Shown one piece after another: positions 9,758 to 18,567 of a DNA stretch of 64,000 nt (its first letter is position 1; each line of letters opens with the position of its first letter). A model generated the notes under the pieces. That model saw only the letters and a list, made by a program, of their open reading frames with translations, had not been told where the DNA came from and did no database searches. This DNA is from CAWCDJ01 sp963836015. GTDB lineage: Bacteria > Acidobacteriota > Terriglobia > Bryobacterales > Bryobacteraceae. The position numbers and the translations under genes were made by a program. Location of the stretch: positions 1,178,001-1,242,000 of the forward strand of contig CAWIIF010000004.1 of the NCBI GenBank assembly GCA_963836015.1, in the 5' to 3' direction.

Positions 9758-9837
9758 GCGGCCCGCTTGCTTACCGGTCGCGGCTCTGTGCGACGGCGTG
9801 CGCCAAACAGAGCCGCGACCGTGAGGGAGCGGGCCGC
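9758..9837. repeat. Palindromic intergenic repeat, full copy 1
   Basis: Two arms of about 31 nt (9758-9789 and 9807-9837) are near-perfect inverted copies. Both contain the core GGTCGCGGCTCTGT or its complement, separated by a 17-nt loop. Related elements lie at 33704, 45895, and as half copies at 35981 and 58378. The right end touches the stop codon of the VPS10/BNR gene. A long hairpin at a gene 3' end could stop transcription or protect RNA; it has no U-tract. Confidence 0.85.
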
Positions 9838-12800
9838 TAGTTTACGGCAGGCAGGTTGGCCTTCAGCGCGGTCCATTCGCGGGTGAGCTTCGCCAGGGCC
9901 GCACGTCGCGCGGCAATCGCCGCCGTGAGTTGCGTCGTGGGCGTCACGTCGGCGGATTCCAAGGTCCGCATCAACGTGTCGAGCGCGCCCATCACGCTGC
10001 TCAATGTGTCCGGGCCGGCGGCCACGGCGCCCCGTCCCCCGCGGCCTCCGCCGCCGGCCGCGCCCTCGATGGCCAGGGCCTTCCGGTCGAACGCGGCAAT
10101 CGCCTCGGCCGCCGGGCCTTGCGCGCGGTCCTTGGCCCGCGCGAGTTGCTCCCGGGTGGCGCGGATCTGCTGCATCGTCTTGCCCGCGGAAAGGATGTCA
10201 TCGTAAAGCGCCTTGGAAAGGGTGAACTGCTGCTGGAGCCCGGGGAGCGGCGTCTTGACGCGCGGGTCCATCTTCACGACCAGCGGCTGCGAGTAGGACT
10301 TGCCGTCCACCGTGAGCTTGACAGTGTAGCGTCCGGGCGCGGCCCAGATGGAGTTGATCGAGAGCGGAGTGTCGTGCGCGATCGCCTGCATGGGATAACC
10401 GCCTCCGCGTCCGCCGCCTCCGGGGATCGGCGTGTAATGGAAGTCCCACAGAAAACGGTGCATGCCGGCCGTGGCCGGGAGGCTATGGGGCAGCCGCACC
10501 CAGTATTTCGGGATGGCCAGCATGGGGTCGATGGGCGGCTCGGGATCGGTGCTGGAGTAGCGGCGCACCAGGGCTCCCGCCGCATCCAGGACTTCAAGCG
10601 TTACGGGGCCGGAGGAGGCGGCGCCCAGATAGTAATCGACGATGGCGCCGTCCGGCGGGTTCTGCGCGGCCGGCTCGTCCGGCGGCAGAGGGGTGTCCGT
10701 ATTCATGTCCCACCGCACGCGGATGGCGGTTTCGGGTTTATACAGGTAGGCGGGGGCGGAGGCCACCTCCGCGCCGATTTGCCGCAGCGGCGTAATGTCG
10801 TCCAGGATCCAGAAGCCGCGGCCGTGGGTGGCGGCGATCAGGTCGTCGTCCTTCACGACGATGTCGCGCACGGAACTCGCCGGCATATTGAGACGCAGCG
10901 ACTGCCAGTCCGCGCCGTCGTCGAAGGAGACGTAGACGGCGCGCTCGGTAGAGGCGAACAGCAGGCCCTTCTTTTTGGGATCTTCGCGAACCGCGTCCAC
11001 CGGGGCGTCCACCGGCAGACCCTTCACGATCTCCGTCCAGGTTTTGCCGCCGTCGTGCGTGCGGAAAATGTGCGGGCGTAAATCGTCGAGGCGCAGCGTG
11101 TTGACGGCGGCATAGGCGGTGAGCGCGTCGAAATGGCCGGCGTCCATGATCGAGACCTTCATCCAGGGCCCGATCTCGGGCGGCGTGACGTTCTTCCAGT
11201 GCAGGCCTCCATCGGCGGTGGTCTGGATCAGGCCGTCGTCCGTGCCGGCCCAGATGCGGTTGATGTCGAGCGGAGAGGGCGCGACCGCATAGATGACGCC
11301 GCGCTGCGCGGGCTTGGCGGATTCTTCGCCGCTGTACTTGCCGATGCTGGCGGGCTGCTCCCAGGTCTTGCGCGTCAGGTCGGGGCTGACCTGCTGCCAG
11401 CTCTGGCCGCCGTCGCGCGTTTTCCAAAGCGTGTTGGCGGCGAAGAAGAGCACGTGCGGGTCGGCCTGTGAGAAGACCACGGGCGCGGTGCGGACCGTGC
11501 GGAAATCGGCCGTGCGGATGGGCTTGGGAGCGACGTTGGCCACCTGCCCGGTGCGGCGGTCGTACCGCGTCAGCTTGCCGCCGAAGACCAGGTCGGGGTT
11601 GAGCGGATCGGGGACGGCGTAACCGTACTCCTCCGCGCCCACCGGGTGCCATTCGCGGAAGGTGATTTCGCCGTCGTTGCCGCGGCTTTCGACACAGGCG
11701 GAGCCGCTCTCCTGCTGGCCGCTGCAGACACGGTAAGGGAATGCGTTGTCGGTGTTGGCGTGGTACATCTGGGCGGTGGGCTGGTTGTACCACGAGCTCC
11801 AGGTTTCGCCGCCGTTGACGGTCACGATGGAGCCCTGGTCGCTCACCAGCAGGATGATCTTCGGATCGTTCGGGTTGATCCAGCCACCCTGGTAATCGTC
11901 GCCGCCGGGAGCGCCGCGGATGCCGGTCCAGGTCTTGCCCGCGTCGGTGGATTTCCAGGTCACGACGCTCGCGACATAGACCACATCCGGGTTTTTCGGA
12001 TCGGGGAGCGGCACGGAGACGTCGCCGCCGCCGATGCGCTGTGCTGGGCGCGGGTCGGTGGTGGTCCGCACCCAGTGCTCGCCCGCGTCGTCGGAGCGAT
12101 AGATGCCGCTGCTGCGGCCGATCGCCACCGAAGCGTACAGCCGCCGGGGGTCGGCGGGGGAGATGGCCAGGTTGGCCTGCACGAAGCCGTCCGCGCCGGA
12201 GGGCATCCCCTGGGTGAGGGGGTGCCACGTGTTGCCGCCGTCGGTGGATTTGAAGAGGCCTCCGCCGGGACCGCTCCAGGCAGCGTTTTCCCACGGCCCC
12301 TGGCGCGCTTCCCACAGGGCGGCGTAGACGATGTCGGGGTTGGATGGGTCGATCTTCACGTCGTTGGCGCCGGTGTTGTCGTCCTTGCCCAGCACCTTCT
12401 CGAAGGTGCGGCCGCCGTCGGTGGAACGGTACACGCCGCGTTCCGGGTTGGGGCCATAGGGATGCCCGAGAACGGCCACGAACAGGCGATCGGGATTCCG
12501 CGGGTCGATGGCGATTTGGGGGATCTGCTGGCCATCGCGCAGCCCCAGGTGAGTCCAGGTCTTGCCGGCGTCGGTCGATTTGTAAATGCCGTCTCCGGTG
12601 GAAAGGTCCGGCCTCTGCAGGCCTTCGCCGCTGCCCACGTAGATCACATTCGGATTGGATGGGGCGACCGCGACCGAGCCGATGGAGCCGGTGGGCTGCT
12701 CGTCGAAGATGGGATTCCACGTGCGGCCGTAGTCGTTGGACTTCCAGACGCCGCCGTTGCACACGCCGACATAAAGGACGTTTGGCTGACTGGGGACGCC

Positions 12801-12941
12801 CGCTGCCGAACGGGTGCGCCCGCCTCGCAGGGGTCCGATGGACCGCCAGCGCATTTCAGAGAACAGATTGGAATCGTAGGATGCGGCGAATGCCAGGGAA
12901 AGAGTGCACAAGGCTAGCGCCGGAACGCGCAAAGGATGCAT
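9837..12941 (-). CDS. Secreted VPS10/sortilin-like BNR protein
   Basis: Start ATG 12941 is chosen because MHPLRVPALALCTLSLAFA is a good signal peptide; an open frame extends 102 codons further but has no coding character. The 1034-residue product is built of BNR/Asp-box repeats (SNDYGRTWNP, STDAGKTWTHL, STDGGRTFEK, STDGGNTWHP, THDGGKTWTE) forming one or two large propellers, as in sortilin-type domains. A C-terminal Ig-like segment (GRYTVKLTVDGKSYSQPLVVKMDPR) is followed by a helical tail with a GGGGRGGRG insert. Such proteins are abundant in Acidobacteriota and are annotated as glycosyl hydrolases from the BNR motif alone; no catalytic residues are identifiable, so enzymatic activity is doubtful. 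Confidence 0.85.
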   Translation of the reverse strand: MHPLRVPALALCTLSLAFAASYDSNLFSEMRWRSIGPLRGGRTRSAAGVPSQPNVLYVGVCNGGVWKSNDYGRTWNPIFDEQPTGSIGSVAVAPSNPNVIYVGSGEGLQRPDLSTGDGIYKSTDAGKTWTHLGLRDGQQIPQIAIDPRNPDRLFVAVLGHPYGPNPERGVYRSTDGGRTFEKVLGKDDNTGANDVKIDPSNPDIVYAALWEARQGPWENAAWSGPGGGLFKSTDGGNTWHPLTQGMPSGADGFVQANLAISPADPRRLYASVAIGRSSGIYRSDDAGEHWVRTTTDPRPAQRIGGGDVSVPLPDPKNPDVVYVASVVTWKSTDAGKTWTGIRGAPGGDDYQGGWINPNDPKIILLVSDQGSIVTVNGGETWSSWYNQPTAQMYHANTDNAFPYRVCSGQQESGSACVESRGNDGEITFREWHPVGAEEYGYAVPDPLNPDLVFGGKLTRYDRRTGQVANVAPKPIRTADFRTVRTAPVVFSQADPHVLFFAANTLWKTRDGGQSWQQVSPDLTRKTWEQPASIGKYSGEESAKPAQRGVIYAVAPSPLDINRIWAGTDDGLIQTTADGGLHWKNVTPPEIGPWMKVSIMDAGHFDALTAYAAVNTLRLDDLRPHIFRTHDGGKTWTEIVKGLPVDAPVDAVREDPKKKGLLFASTERAVYVSFDDGADWQSLRLNMPASSVRDIVVKDDDLIAATHGRGFWILDDITPLRQIGAEVASAPAYLYKPETAIRVRWDMNTDTPLPPDEPAAQNPPDGAIVDYYLGAASSGPVTLEVLDAAGALVRRYSSTDPEPPIDPMLAIPKYWVRLPHSLPATAGMHRFLWDFHYTPIPGGGGRGGGYPMQAIAHDTPLSINSIWAAPGRYTVKLTVDGKSYSQPLVVKMDPRVKTPLPGLQQQFTLSKALYDDILSAGKTMQQIRATREQLARAKDRAQGPAAEAIAAFDRKALAIEGAAGGGGRGGRGAVAAGPDTLSSVMGALDTLMRTLESADVTPTTQLTAAIAARRAALAKLTREWTALKANLPAVN

Positions 12942-13072
12942 TCGAAAAGTATAACGAATGCGCGGGTAAGTGGGCCTGTCGCGCAACATTGTGGCGCAGG
13001 ACTCCCCCGCTTTCGCCAATGATTGGCGGCGCGCAGGCGTAAATCCCTTCCAATCAGAAAACCCGCCGCCAA

Positions 13073-14677
13073 TCATTGCCGTGCGAAGCGCTGGAAGAAG
13101 CTGTCGGACTTCCACTCGGGCCGGTGTGAATCGTCGGCCACGCGCTCGAGCAGGCCTTCGATGACACGGTCGAACTTGGCGGCCGCAGCGGTGTCCACGG
13201 GCTGGCTCAGGTCGTCGGACGGCTTGTGATAGCGGTCGCGGACCCAATCGCGGCGGATCTTCTCGTCGGGCGATCCGGACTCGTAGCCGAACTTGAAGGC
13301 GAGCGAGGGGATGCCCTGGCGGATGAAGCTGTACTGGTCGCTGCGGATGAAGCGGTTCTGCTCGGGCTCGCGATCGGTTTGTACCTCCACACCGAGTTTC
13401 TTCGCGGCGGCGCGCACCTGGTCCCCCAGCGAGGATTCGGCGAGGCCTTGCACCTCGATCACCTTCAGCGCGTAGAGCGGCAGGAACATGTCCAGATTGA
13501 TATCGGCGACGATCTGTTTGGCCGGAACCGTGGGATGCGCGGCAAAGTAGCGCGATCCGAGTTCGCCTTTCTCCTCGGCCGTAACCGCCAGGAACAGCAC
13601 CGAGCGCTTGGGCCTGAAGCCCGACTCCTTCATCAGCCGCGCGATCTCGAGCACCGAGGCGATGCCCGAGGCATCGTCCATGGCGCCGTTATAGATGGAG
13701 TCGCCATTGACCGGCCGGCCCACGCCGACGTGATCGAGATGGGCCGACATGATGACGTACTCGTTCTTGAGCCGGGCGTCGGAGCCGGGCAGGAGTCCGG
13801 CCACGTTCGAGGCTTCGAGCGTGCCAAGCTTCATCGCGGTCTTGGCGCGCAGCGAGAGTGCCAGGGGGAAGCGTGGGAGCGGCTGGTTCGCGGCGGCCAG
13901 CTTCTCGATTTCGTCGAAAGAATGGCCGCTGCCCTCGAAGAATTTCGGGGCGCCACGCCGAGTGATGGCCATGGCGATCTGCTGCCCGGCGCTTTCCTGC
14001 AGCGCGGGGTCGGCCGGAATCACACTCAGCGGAGGCGGCGGAGGAGCGCCGCCCCGCCCGCCGCGGCCGGCCTGTCCGCCTCCCGGAGCGTTCGGCCGGG
14101 GATTCGGAATGGTCGCGATCCCGATGGCTCCGGCGCGCCGCAGCGCAGCCCATCGCTCCACGGCGGACGAGTAGTGCGATTTCACGTTATCGCTCGCCTG
14201 GATGGGGGCGGCGGCGTTGATGTAGACCGCGATCTTCCCGTGCAGATCGATGCCCTCGAGATCGTCGTAATGCGCCTCCGGGACCGACATTCCGTATCCC
14301 ACGAACACCAGGGGCGCCTCGAGGGAAGGCGCGAGGTCGGCGCGGCTGTTAAGGCTGGCGTCCTGCCCCAGGGCGAGGGTTTCGGACTGGCCGCCGCGCA
14401 CCAGGGCGAGGCTGCACTCCGACGGAATGAGCTCCCGCGTCTCGAACTTGACCGGCTGCCGGTAGCCGGCGACGCCGGCGGGCTTGAGGCCGAGCCGGTC
14501 GAAGTGGGCCTCCACGTACTTCACGGCCTCTTCGAGACCCTCGCTGCCGGTGTTGCGGCCCTGGAGCTTATCGCTCGCCAGGAACTCGATGTGGGCCCAC
14601 CAGAGTTTGCCTTCGGCGGCATAATCTGCGGCGAGGAGGCTGGCGGCGGCCAGGCACAGCAAAGCGGGAACCTTCAT
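13073..14677 (-). CDS. Secreted M28-family zinc aminopeptidase
   Basis: The chosen start, ATG 14677, gives the signal peptide MKVPALLCLAAASLLA; upstream codons add an implausible leader. The 534-residue product has a PA-type inserted domain (roughly residues 100-240, with a GRGGRGGAPPPPP linker) and an M28 catalytic domain. Visible metal-site motifs are SAHLDHVG (His and following Asp), MDDASG (bridging Asp), TAEEKGELG (catalytic Glu plus ligand Glu), INLDMF (Asp) and DRYHKPSDD (His). It is predicted to release N-terminal residues from peptides outside the cytoplasm. It lies upstream of the VPS10/BNR and tricorn-like genes on the same strand, suggesting a peptide-scavenging set. Confidence 0.92.
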   Translation of the reverse strand: MKVPALLCLAAASLLAADYAAEGKLWWAHIEFLASDKLQGRNTGSEGLEEAVKYVEAHFDRLGLKPAGVAGYRQPVKFETRELIPSECSLALVRGGQSETLALGQDASLNSRADLAPSLEAPLVFVGYGMSVPEAHYDDLEGIDLHGKIAVYINAAAPIQASDNVKSHYSSAVERWAALRRAGAIGIATIPNPRPNAPGGGQAGRGGRGGAPPPPPLSVIPADPALQESAGQQIAMAITRRGAPKFFEGSGHSFDEIEKLAAANQPLPRFPLALSLRAKTAMKLGTLEASNVAGLLPGSDARLKNEYVIMSAHLDHVGVGRPVNGDSIYNGAMDDASGIASVLEIARLMKESGFRPKRSVLFLAVTAEEKGELGSRYFAAHPTVPAKQIVADINLDMFLPLYALKVIEVQGLAESSLGDQVRAAAKKLGVEVQTDREPEQNRFIRSDQYSFIRQGIPSLAFKFGYESGSPDEKIRRDWVRDRYHKPSDDLSQPVDTAAAAKFDRVIEGLLERVADDSHRPEWKSDSFFQRFARQ

Positions 14678-14830
14678 GGCAGTCTCGATTCCTATAGGAG
14701 TAGCACAGTCGGTGAGAGCCCCATCCGTCTCTATCCTCACGGATCATTTCAGACCGGCCTCAGGGACTGGAGGCCGCGCCCGTGCGGTGACGTACTCCCC
14801 AGGGAGCAAGCCGATGATAGGCTGAAGTCA

Positions 14831-15841
14831 ATGCCCACGGTCAATCGCCAGATCACGCTTGCATCGCGGCCCGCGGGGATGCCGAAGGAGTCCGATTTTC
14901 TCATGGTGGAGACGCCTCTCCCCAGGGCGGGCGCGGGCGAAGCGTTGATTCGTTCCCTGTATCTCTCAGTCGATCCGTATATGCGGGGACTCATCAGCGG
15001 TCGAAGCTCCTATGCCAAGCCGGTGAACCCAGGTGAAGTCATGGTAGGCGGGGCGGCGGGGCGTGTGGTCGAGTCCAACGACCCGCGGATTGCGGCCGGC
15101 GACCTGGTGGAGGGCATGCTCGGCTGGCAGGAATACGCCGTGGCGTCCGCCAAATCGCTCCGCAAAATCGACCCCAACGGCGCGCCCGTGAGCACCTCGC
15201 TAGGGGTGCTCGGTATCCCGGGTTTGACGGCCTATTTCGGACTGTTGGACATCTGTCATCCGCAGCCGGGTGAAACGGTAGTCGTCTCGGCGGCGGCCGG
15301 CGCGGTGGGCTCGCTGGTGGGACAGATTGCGCGCATCAAGCGCTGCCGGGCCATCGGGATCGCGGGCAGCGATGAAAAAATCGGCTATATCACGGGAGAG
15401 CTGGGGTTTAACGGCGGGTTCAACTATAAGACCGAGAGCGACTATGCGGGGAAACTGCGGGAGCTCTGCCCCAACGGCATCGACATCTACTTCGATAATG
15501 TAGGCGGCCCCATCACGGATGCCGTGTTGGGCCAGATTAATGCCCGTGCCCGAATCGCGGTCTGCGGCCAGATCTCCCAGTACAACGCGGAGTCGGCTGC
15601 GATGGGGCCGCGGTGGCTCGGCCAGTTGGTGGTGCGTCAGGCCAAGGCGGAAGGCTTTCTGGTGTTTCAGTTTGCGGAGAGGTACGAAGAAGCACTGCGC
15701 CAGCTGGCTTCGTGGCTGCGAGAGGGCCGGATCCACTACCGGGAGGACGTAGTCGAGGGACTGGAAAATGCCCCCCGGGCCTTCATCGGCATGATGGAAG
15801 GGCACAACATCGGGAAGCAGCTCGTGAAACTCGCCTCTTAG
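14831..15841 (+). CDS. MDR-family NADP-dependent oxidoreductase (CurA-like)
   Basis: The gene starts at ATG 14831; an open frame runs much further upstream but is the antisense shadow of the M28 gene. The 336-residue product matches zinc-free medium-chain reductases: an N-terminal GroES-like fold (YLSVDPYMRGLISG), the nucleotide-binding motif AAAGAVGSLVGQIA, and the conserved DIYFDNVGG segment. The family reduces alpha,beta-unsaturated ketones and aldehydes with NADPH (CurA, leukotriene B4 dehydrogenase type). No zinc-ligand cysteines are seen. It is convergent with the response-regulator gene and overlaps its stop by about 4 bp. Confidence 0.92.
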   Translation: MPTVNRQITLASRPAGMPKESDFLMVETPLPRAGAGEALIRSLYLSVDPYMRGLISGRSSYAKPVNPGEVMVGGAAGRVVESNDPRIAAGDLVEGMLGWQEYAVASAKSLRKIDPNGAPVSTSLGVLGIPGLTAYFGLLDICHPQPGETVVVSAAAGAVGSLVGQIARIKRCRAIGIAGSDEKIGYITGELGFNGGFNYKTESDYAGKLRELCPNGIDIYFDNVGGPITDAVLGQINARARIAVCGQISQYNAESAAMGPRWLGQLVVRQAKAEGFLVFQFAERYEEALRQLASWLREGRIHYREDVVEGLENAPRAFIGMMEGHNIGKQLVKLAS

Positions 15842-16248
15842 CGCCGCACCAGCCCGAGCGATTCCTGCACCACCCGCAGCAAGGCCGCGATGGTGAACGG
15901 TTTGGGCAGCAGAGTGAATCCTTTTTCGGTAACGAAACGCTGCACCATGTCTGCGTCGTGAAATCCCGAGATAAATAAGACGGGGAGGTCGGGCTGGCGG
16001 GAGCGCAATCGTTGTGCCACCACCGGACCCGTGAGATCGGGCATGATGACGTCGGCCAGGAGCAAATGGATCGGCGCCGCGAACTGATCGTAGACGTCGA
16101 GCGCGCCACGTCCGCTATCGGCAAGAAGAACCCGGTACCCAGCGCTTCTGAGGGTCTGATCGATAAGCCCGAGCACAGCCTGATCGTCGTCCACCGCCAG
16201 AATCGTGATGGAGGAGACGGATTGGGTATCGGATGGCGCGGCTCGCAT
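15838..16248 (-). CDS. Single-domain response regulator (receiver only)
   Basis: The 136-residue protein is a lone CheY-like receiver: acidic pocket AVDDD (around residues 18-22), phospho-acceptor in LLLADVIMPDLTG (Asp66), a Ser in VLFISGF, and the conserved Lys in LLPKPF. No output domain follows. A partner kinase is not adjacent; the NarL-type kinase at 17.2 kb already has its own regulator. Such single receivers act in phosphorelays or by protein contact. Its 3' end overlaps the reductase gene tail to tail. Confidence 0.9.
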   Translation of the reverse strand: MRAAPSDTQSVSSITILAVDDDQAVLGLIDQTLRSAGYRVLLADSGRGALDVYDQFAAPIHLLLADVIMPDLTGPVVAQRLRSRQPDLPVLFISGFHDADMVQRFVTEKGFTLLPKPFTIAALLRVVQESLGLVRR

Positions 16249-16401
16249 GGAGAATTTCTCCGCGGAGGTAATCTCGAACCGGCGCCGGTTGCACCTCGAG
16301 GCGCTTGCCTGTCGCTCCCCCGCCTACGCTTCCATTATACGAGGCGCCGGCGGGTTCGTCCTATCACTCAAAAGGGTTACTTGGTGAGCCGCCATACCGC
16401 A

Positions 16402-16441
16402 CAAAAAAAGGGCAGACGAAAATGTCCGGCTCGTCTGCCCT
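16402..16441 (-). terminator. Intrinsic terminator of pal
   Basis: On the minus strand a perfect 11-bp stem (AGGGCAGACGA with its complement, at 16409-16419 and 16431-16441) with an 11-nt loop is followed by a run of seven U residues. It lies 22 bp past the pal stop codon, an ideal Rho-independent terminator. Confidence 0.92.
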
Positions 16442-16462
16442 ACCATCCAAGGAGCTTGATGT

Positions 16463-17053
16463 TTAGTTCGCCATCGCCACAATATGAATTCGCCGGTTCT
16501 TCTGCCAGCAGGCCTCGTCGTGATCGTCGCAGACCGGCTTCTCTTTGCCGAAGCTGAGGGTGCTGAGCTGAGCACTGGGAATCCCGACGTTGACCAGATA
16601 GTCTTTGGCGGACTCGGCGCGCTTTTCACCGAGCGCCATGTTGTACTCGGCCGATCCACGCTCGTCGCAGTGGCCCTGGACCGTCAACTTATAGTCCGGA
16701 TAATCCTTCAGAATGTCGCGAAGCTCCGTCGAATCAGCCTGCAGCGCCTTGATGGCGTCCGGGCGGAGCGTGTGCTGATCATAGTCGAAATAGGCATCTT
16801 CGATGCGTGCCAGCAACTCGTCGATACGCGCGCGCGTGACCGCGTTCGGATAATGGGACTGCGGCGTCGCAGCCACTTCCGGCGCAGGCCTCGGGCGCGG
16901 AGTTGTCGCGGCCATGGGCGCGGCAGGCGCGGAACGTGTCGGTTCCGGCGGGGGCGGCGGTGGAGCGGCGGCCACCTTTTTCTTGGCGCATCCCGCACCG
17001 ATCGTCAATAAAGTCGCGAAGGCAACTATGACCAGTTCGCGAGATTTTTTCAT
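16463..17053 (-). CDS. pal: Peptidoglycan-associated lipoprotein Pal (OmpA-like)
   Basis: The 196-residue product has a lipoprotein signal with lipobox-like TIGAGC (Cys22 expected to be acylated), a Pro/Ala-rich linker, and a C-terminal OmpA-like peptidoglycan-binding domain: YDQHTLRPDA, VQGHCDERGSAEYN and GEKRAESAKDYL are the canonical Pal motifs. Pal anchors the outer membrane to peptidoglycan as part of Tol-Pal. The rest of the Tol system is not in the window. AGGAGG precedes the ATG, and a textbook terminator follows. Divergent from the two-component operon. Two extra Cys (VCDDHDEACW) near the end could form a disulfide. Confidence 0.93.
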   Translation of the reverse strand: MKKSRELVIVAFATLLTIGAGCAKKKVAAAPPPPPPEPTRSAPAAPMAATTPRPRPAPEVAATPQSHYPNAVTRARIDELLARIEDAYFDYDQHTLRPDAIKALQADSTELRDILKDYPDYKLTVQGHCDERGSAEYNMALGEKRAESAKDYLVNVGIPSAQLSTLSFGKEKPVCDDHDEACWQKNRRIHIVAMAN

Positions 17054-17100
17054 AAAAAACCTCCTACGAGATTAATATCGTCATACGAGGGCCAAAAACT

Positions 17101-17118
17101 ATCCTGTTTGGACAGGAT
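17101..17118. promoter_or_regulatory. Perfect inverted repeat between pal and the two-component operon
   Basis: ATCCTGT-N4-ACAGGAT is a perfect 7-bp inverted repeat in the 98-bp divergent gap, 48 bp from the pal start and about 35 bp from the kinase start. It is well placed to be a shared operator. Identity of the regulator is unknown. Confidence 0.4.
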
Positions 17119-17151
17119 TCTGATCCCCCGCTGCTATGACTACACTGGAGT

Positions 17152-18567
17152 GTGGAGTTGCCCGACGTGCGTCCAGCCTGGCTGCAGCATTCCGGTGGAT
17201 CCCGGCGCGGAGCGCCGTGGCTGGTGCTGTGGCTGGGTTTCGGCGGCCTCCTGGTTTCGATTGTCGCGGCCGGCGCGGGTACCCTGCTGTCGCTCGACCA
17301 CGTGCGCCAGGATGAAACGCGGATCCGGAAGACATTTTTGGCCCGCATGGGCGTGCTCGACCAGATTCGTTCGCACATTTACCTCTCGGGCACTTATGTG
17401 CGGGATTTTCTGCTCTCCCCGGATCCGAGTGGAGCCGCCGCCGAGTCGGCCCGGCTGGCCAATCTGGAACGCGAGAGCTATGCAGCGCTGGATTCCTATT
17501 CGCATACCGTGGACGCGGACGGCCGGCAGCCGTTTCAGGCGCTGAAATCGGAGATCGAGGCGTACTGGAGCGTCCTCGACCGCACCATGGAATGGACGCC
17601 CGAGGAACGTAGTAAGCTGCGCGACTCCTTCTTTTACGACGAGCTGATTCCGCGGCGGAACGCCATGCTGACCGTGTCGGACCGCATCGCGGTTGCCAAC
17701 GAGCGCAGCCTGACGCGCGTCGAGGAACAGATGACCGCGGCTTCCGATGGCCTGCGGCGCTCCCTCTTGATCACCTTCGGGGTGACGCTGGGGGGCGGCC
17801 TGCTGCTGGCTATTCTCACGATCGGGCACACGCTGCGGCTGGAGCGCGAGCTGGAGCGGCGCCTCGAGGAGAACGCCCGGGCGCGAACCGACTTGCAGGA
17901 GCTTTCCGCGAAGCTTCTGCGCGCGCAGGAAAACGAGCGCCGCACCCTGGCCCGCGAGCTGCACGACGAGATCGGGCAGTCGCTTTCCGCGATCCTGATG
18001 GATGCGGAGAGCGCCGAGTGCGCCGACAACGCGGCCGAGGCGCGGGAGCACCTCTCGGCGCTGCGCGGGCTGGCCGAGAAGACCGTAAACCAGGTGCGCG
18101 ACCTGGCGCTGCTGCTGCGGCCTTCCATGCTCGACGATTTCGGGCTCGTGCCGGCGCTCAACTGGCACGCCCGGGAGATGACCAAGCGTACCGGGATGAA
18201 CGTGGTCCTCTCGGCCGACGACGAGGCCGACGATTTGCCGGATGAGCACAAGACCTGCATTTACCGCCTGGTGCAGGAGGCCATCAACAACTCGGCGCGC
18301 CACGCCAGCGCACGGACCGTCGAAGTCGAGGTAAAGCGCGAGGCAGACCGTGTGCGCTTCAGTGTAAGGGACGACGGGACGGGCTTCGACCCGCGCTTCG
18401 TCCGCGGACTGGGGCTGCTCGGCATGGAAGAGCGTGTGCGCAGGCTCGGCGGCAAGATCGAGGTCGACTCCCAGCTCGGGCGGGGCACCGTCATTCGCGC
18501 CGACCTGCCGGTGGTGGAACTGGCGCAGACCAATGGACAAAATGCCCATTCGCATATTGCTGGCTGA
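17152..18567 (+). CDS. NarL-type sensor histidine kinase (HisKA_3)
   Basis: The 471-residue kinase starts at a GTG. It has a TM helix at about residues 22-47, a periplasmic four-helix-like sensor region, a second TM near residues 205-225, and a short coiled coil. The HisKA_3 dimerisation box is TLARELHDEIGQSLSAIL with His271 as phospho-acceptor, followed by HATPase motifs EAINNSARHASA (N box), DDGTGFDP (G1) and GLGLLGMEERVRRLGG (G2). The gene overlaps the next gene by 35 bp, a tight operon with its LuxR-type regulator. Signal sensed is unknown. Confidence 0.94.
   Translation: MELPDVRPAWLQHSGGSRRGAPWLVLWLGFGGLLVSIVAAGAGTLLSLDHVRQDETRIRKTFLARMGVLDQIRSHIYLSGTYVRDFLLSPDPSGAAAESARLANLERESYAALDSYSHTVDADGRQPFQALKSEIEAYWSVLDRTMEWTPEERSKLRDSFFYDELIPRRNAMLTVSDRIAVANERSLTRVEEQMTAASDGLRRSLLITFGVTLGGGLLLAILTIGHTLRLERELERRLEENARARTDLQELSAKLLRAQENERRTLARELHDEIGQSLSAILMDAESAECADNAAEAREHLSALRGLAEKTVNQVRDLALLLRPSMLDDFGLVPALNWHAREMTKRTGMNVVLSADDEADDLPDEHKTCIYRLVQEAINNSARHASARTVEVEVKREADRVRFSVRDDGTGFDPRFVRGLGLLGMEERVRRLGGKIEVDSQLGRGTVIRADLPVVELAQTNGQNAHSHIAG

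Noticed and set aside
13226..14830. Possible long N-terminal extension of the MDR reductase
   Set aside because: The extension is antisense to the M28 peptidase gene and has no similarity; family length fits ATG 14831.
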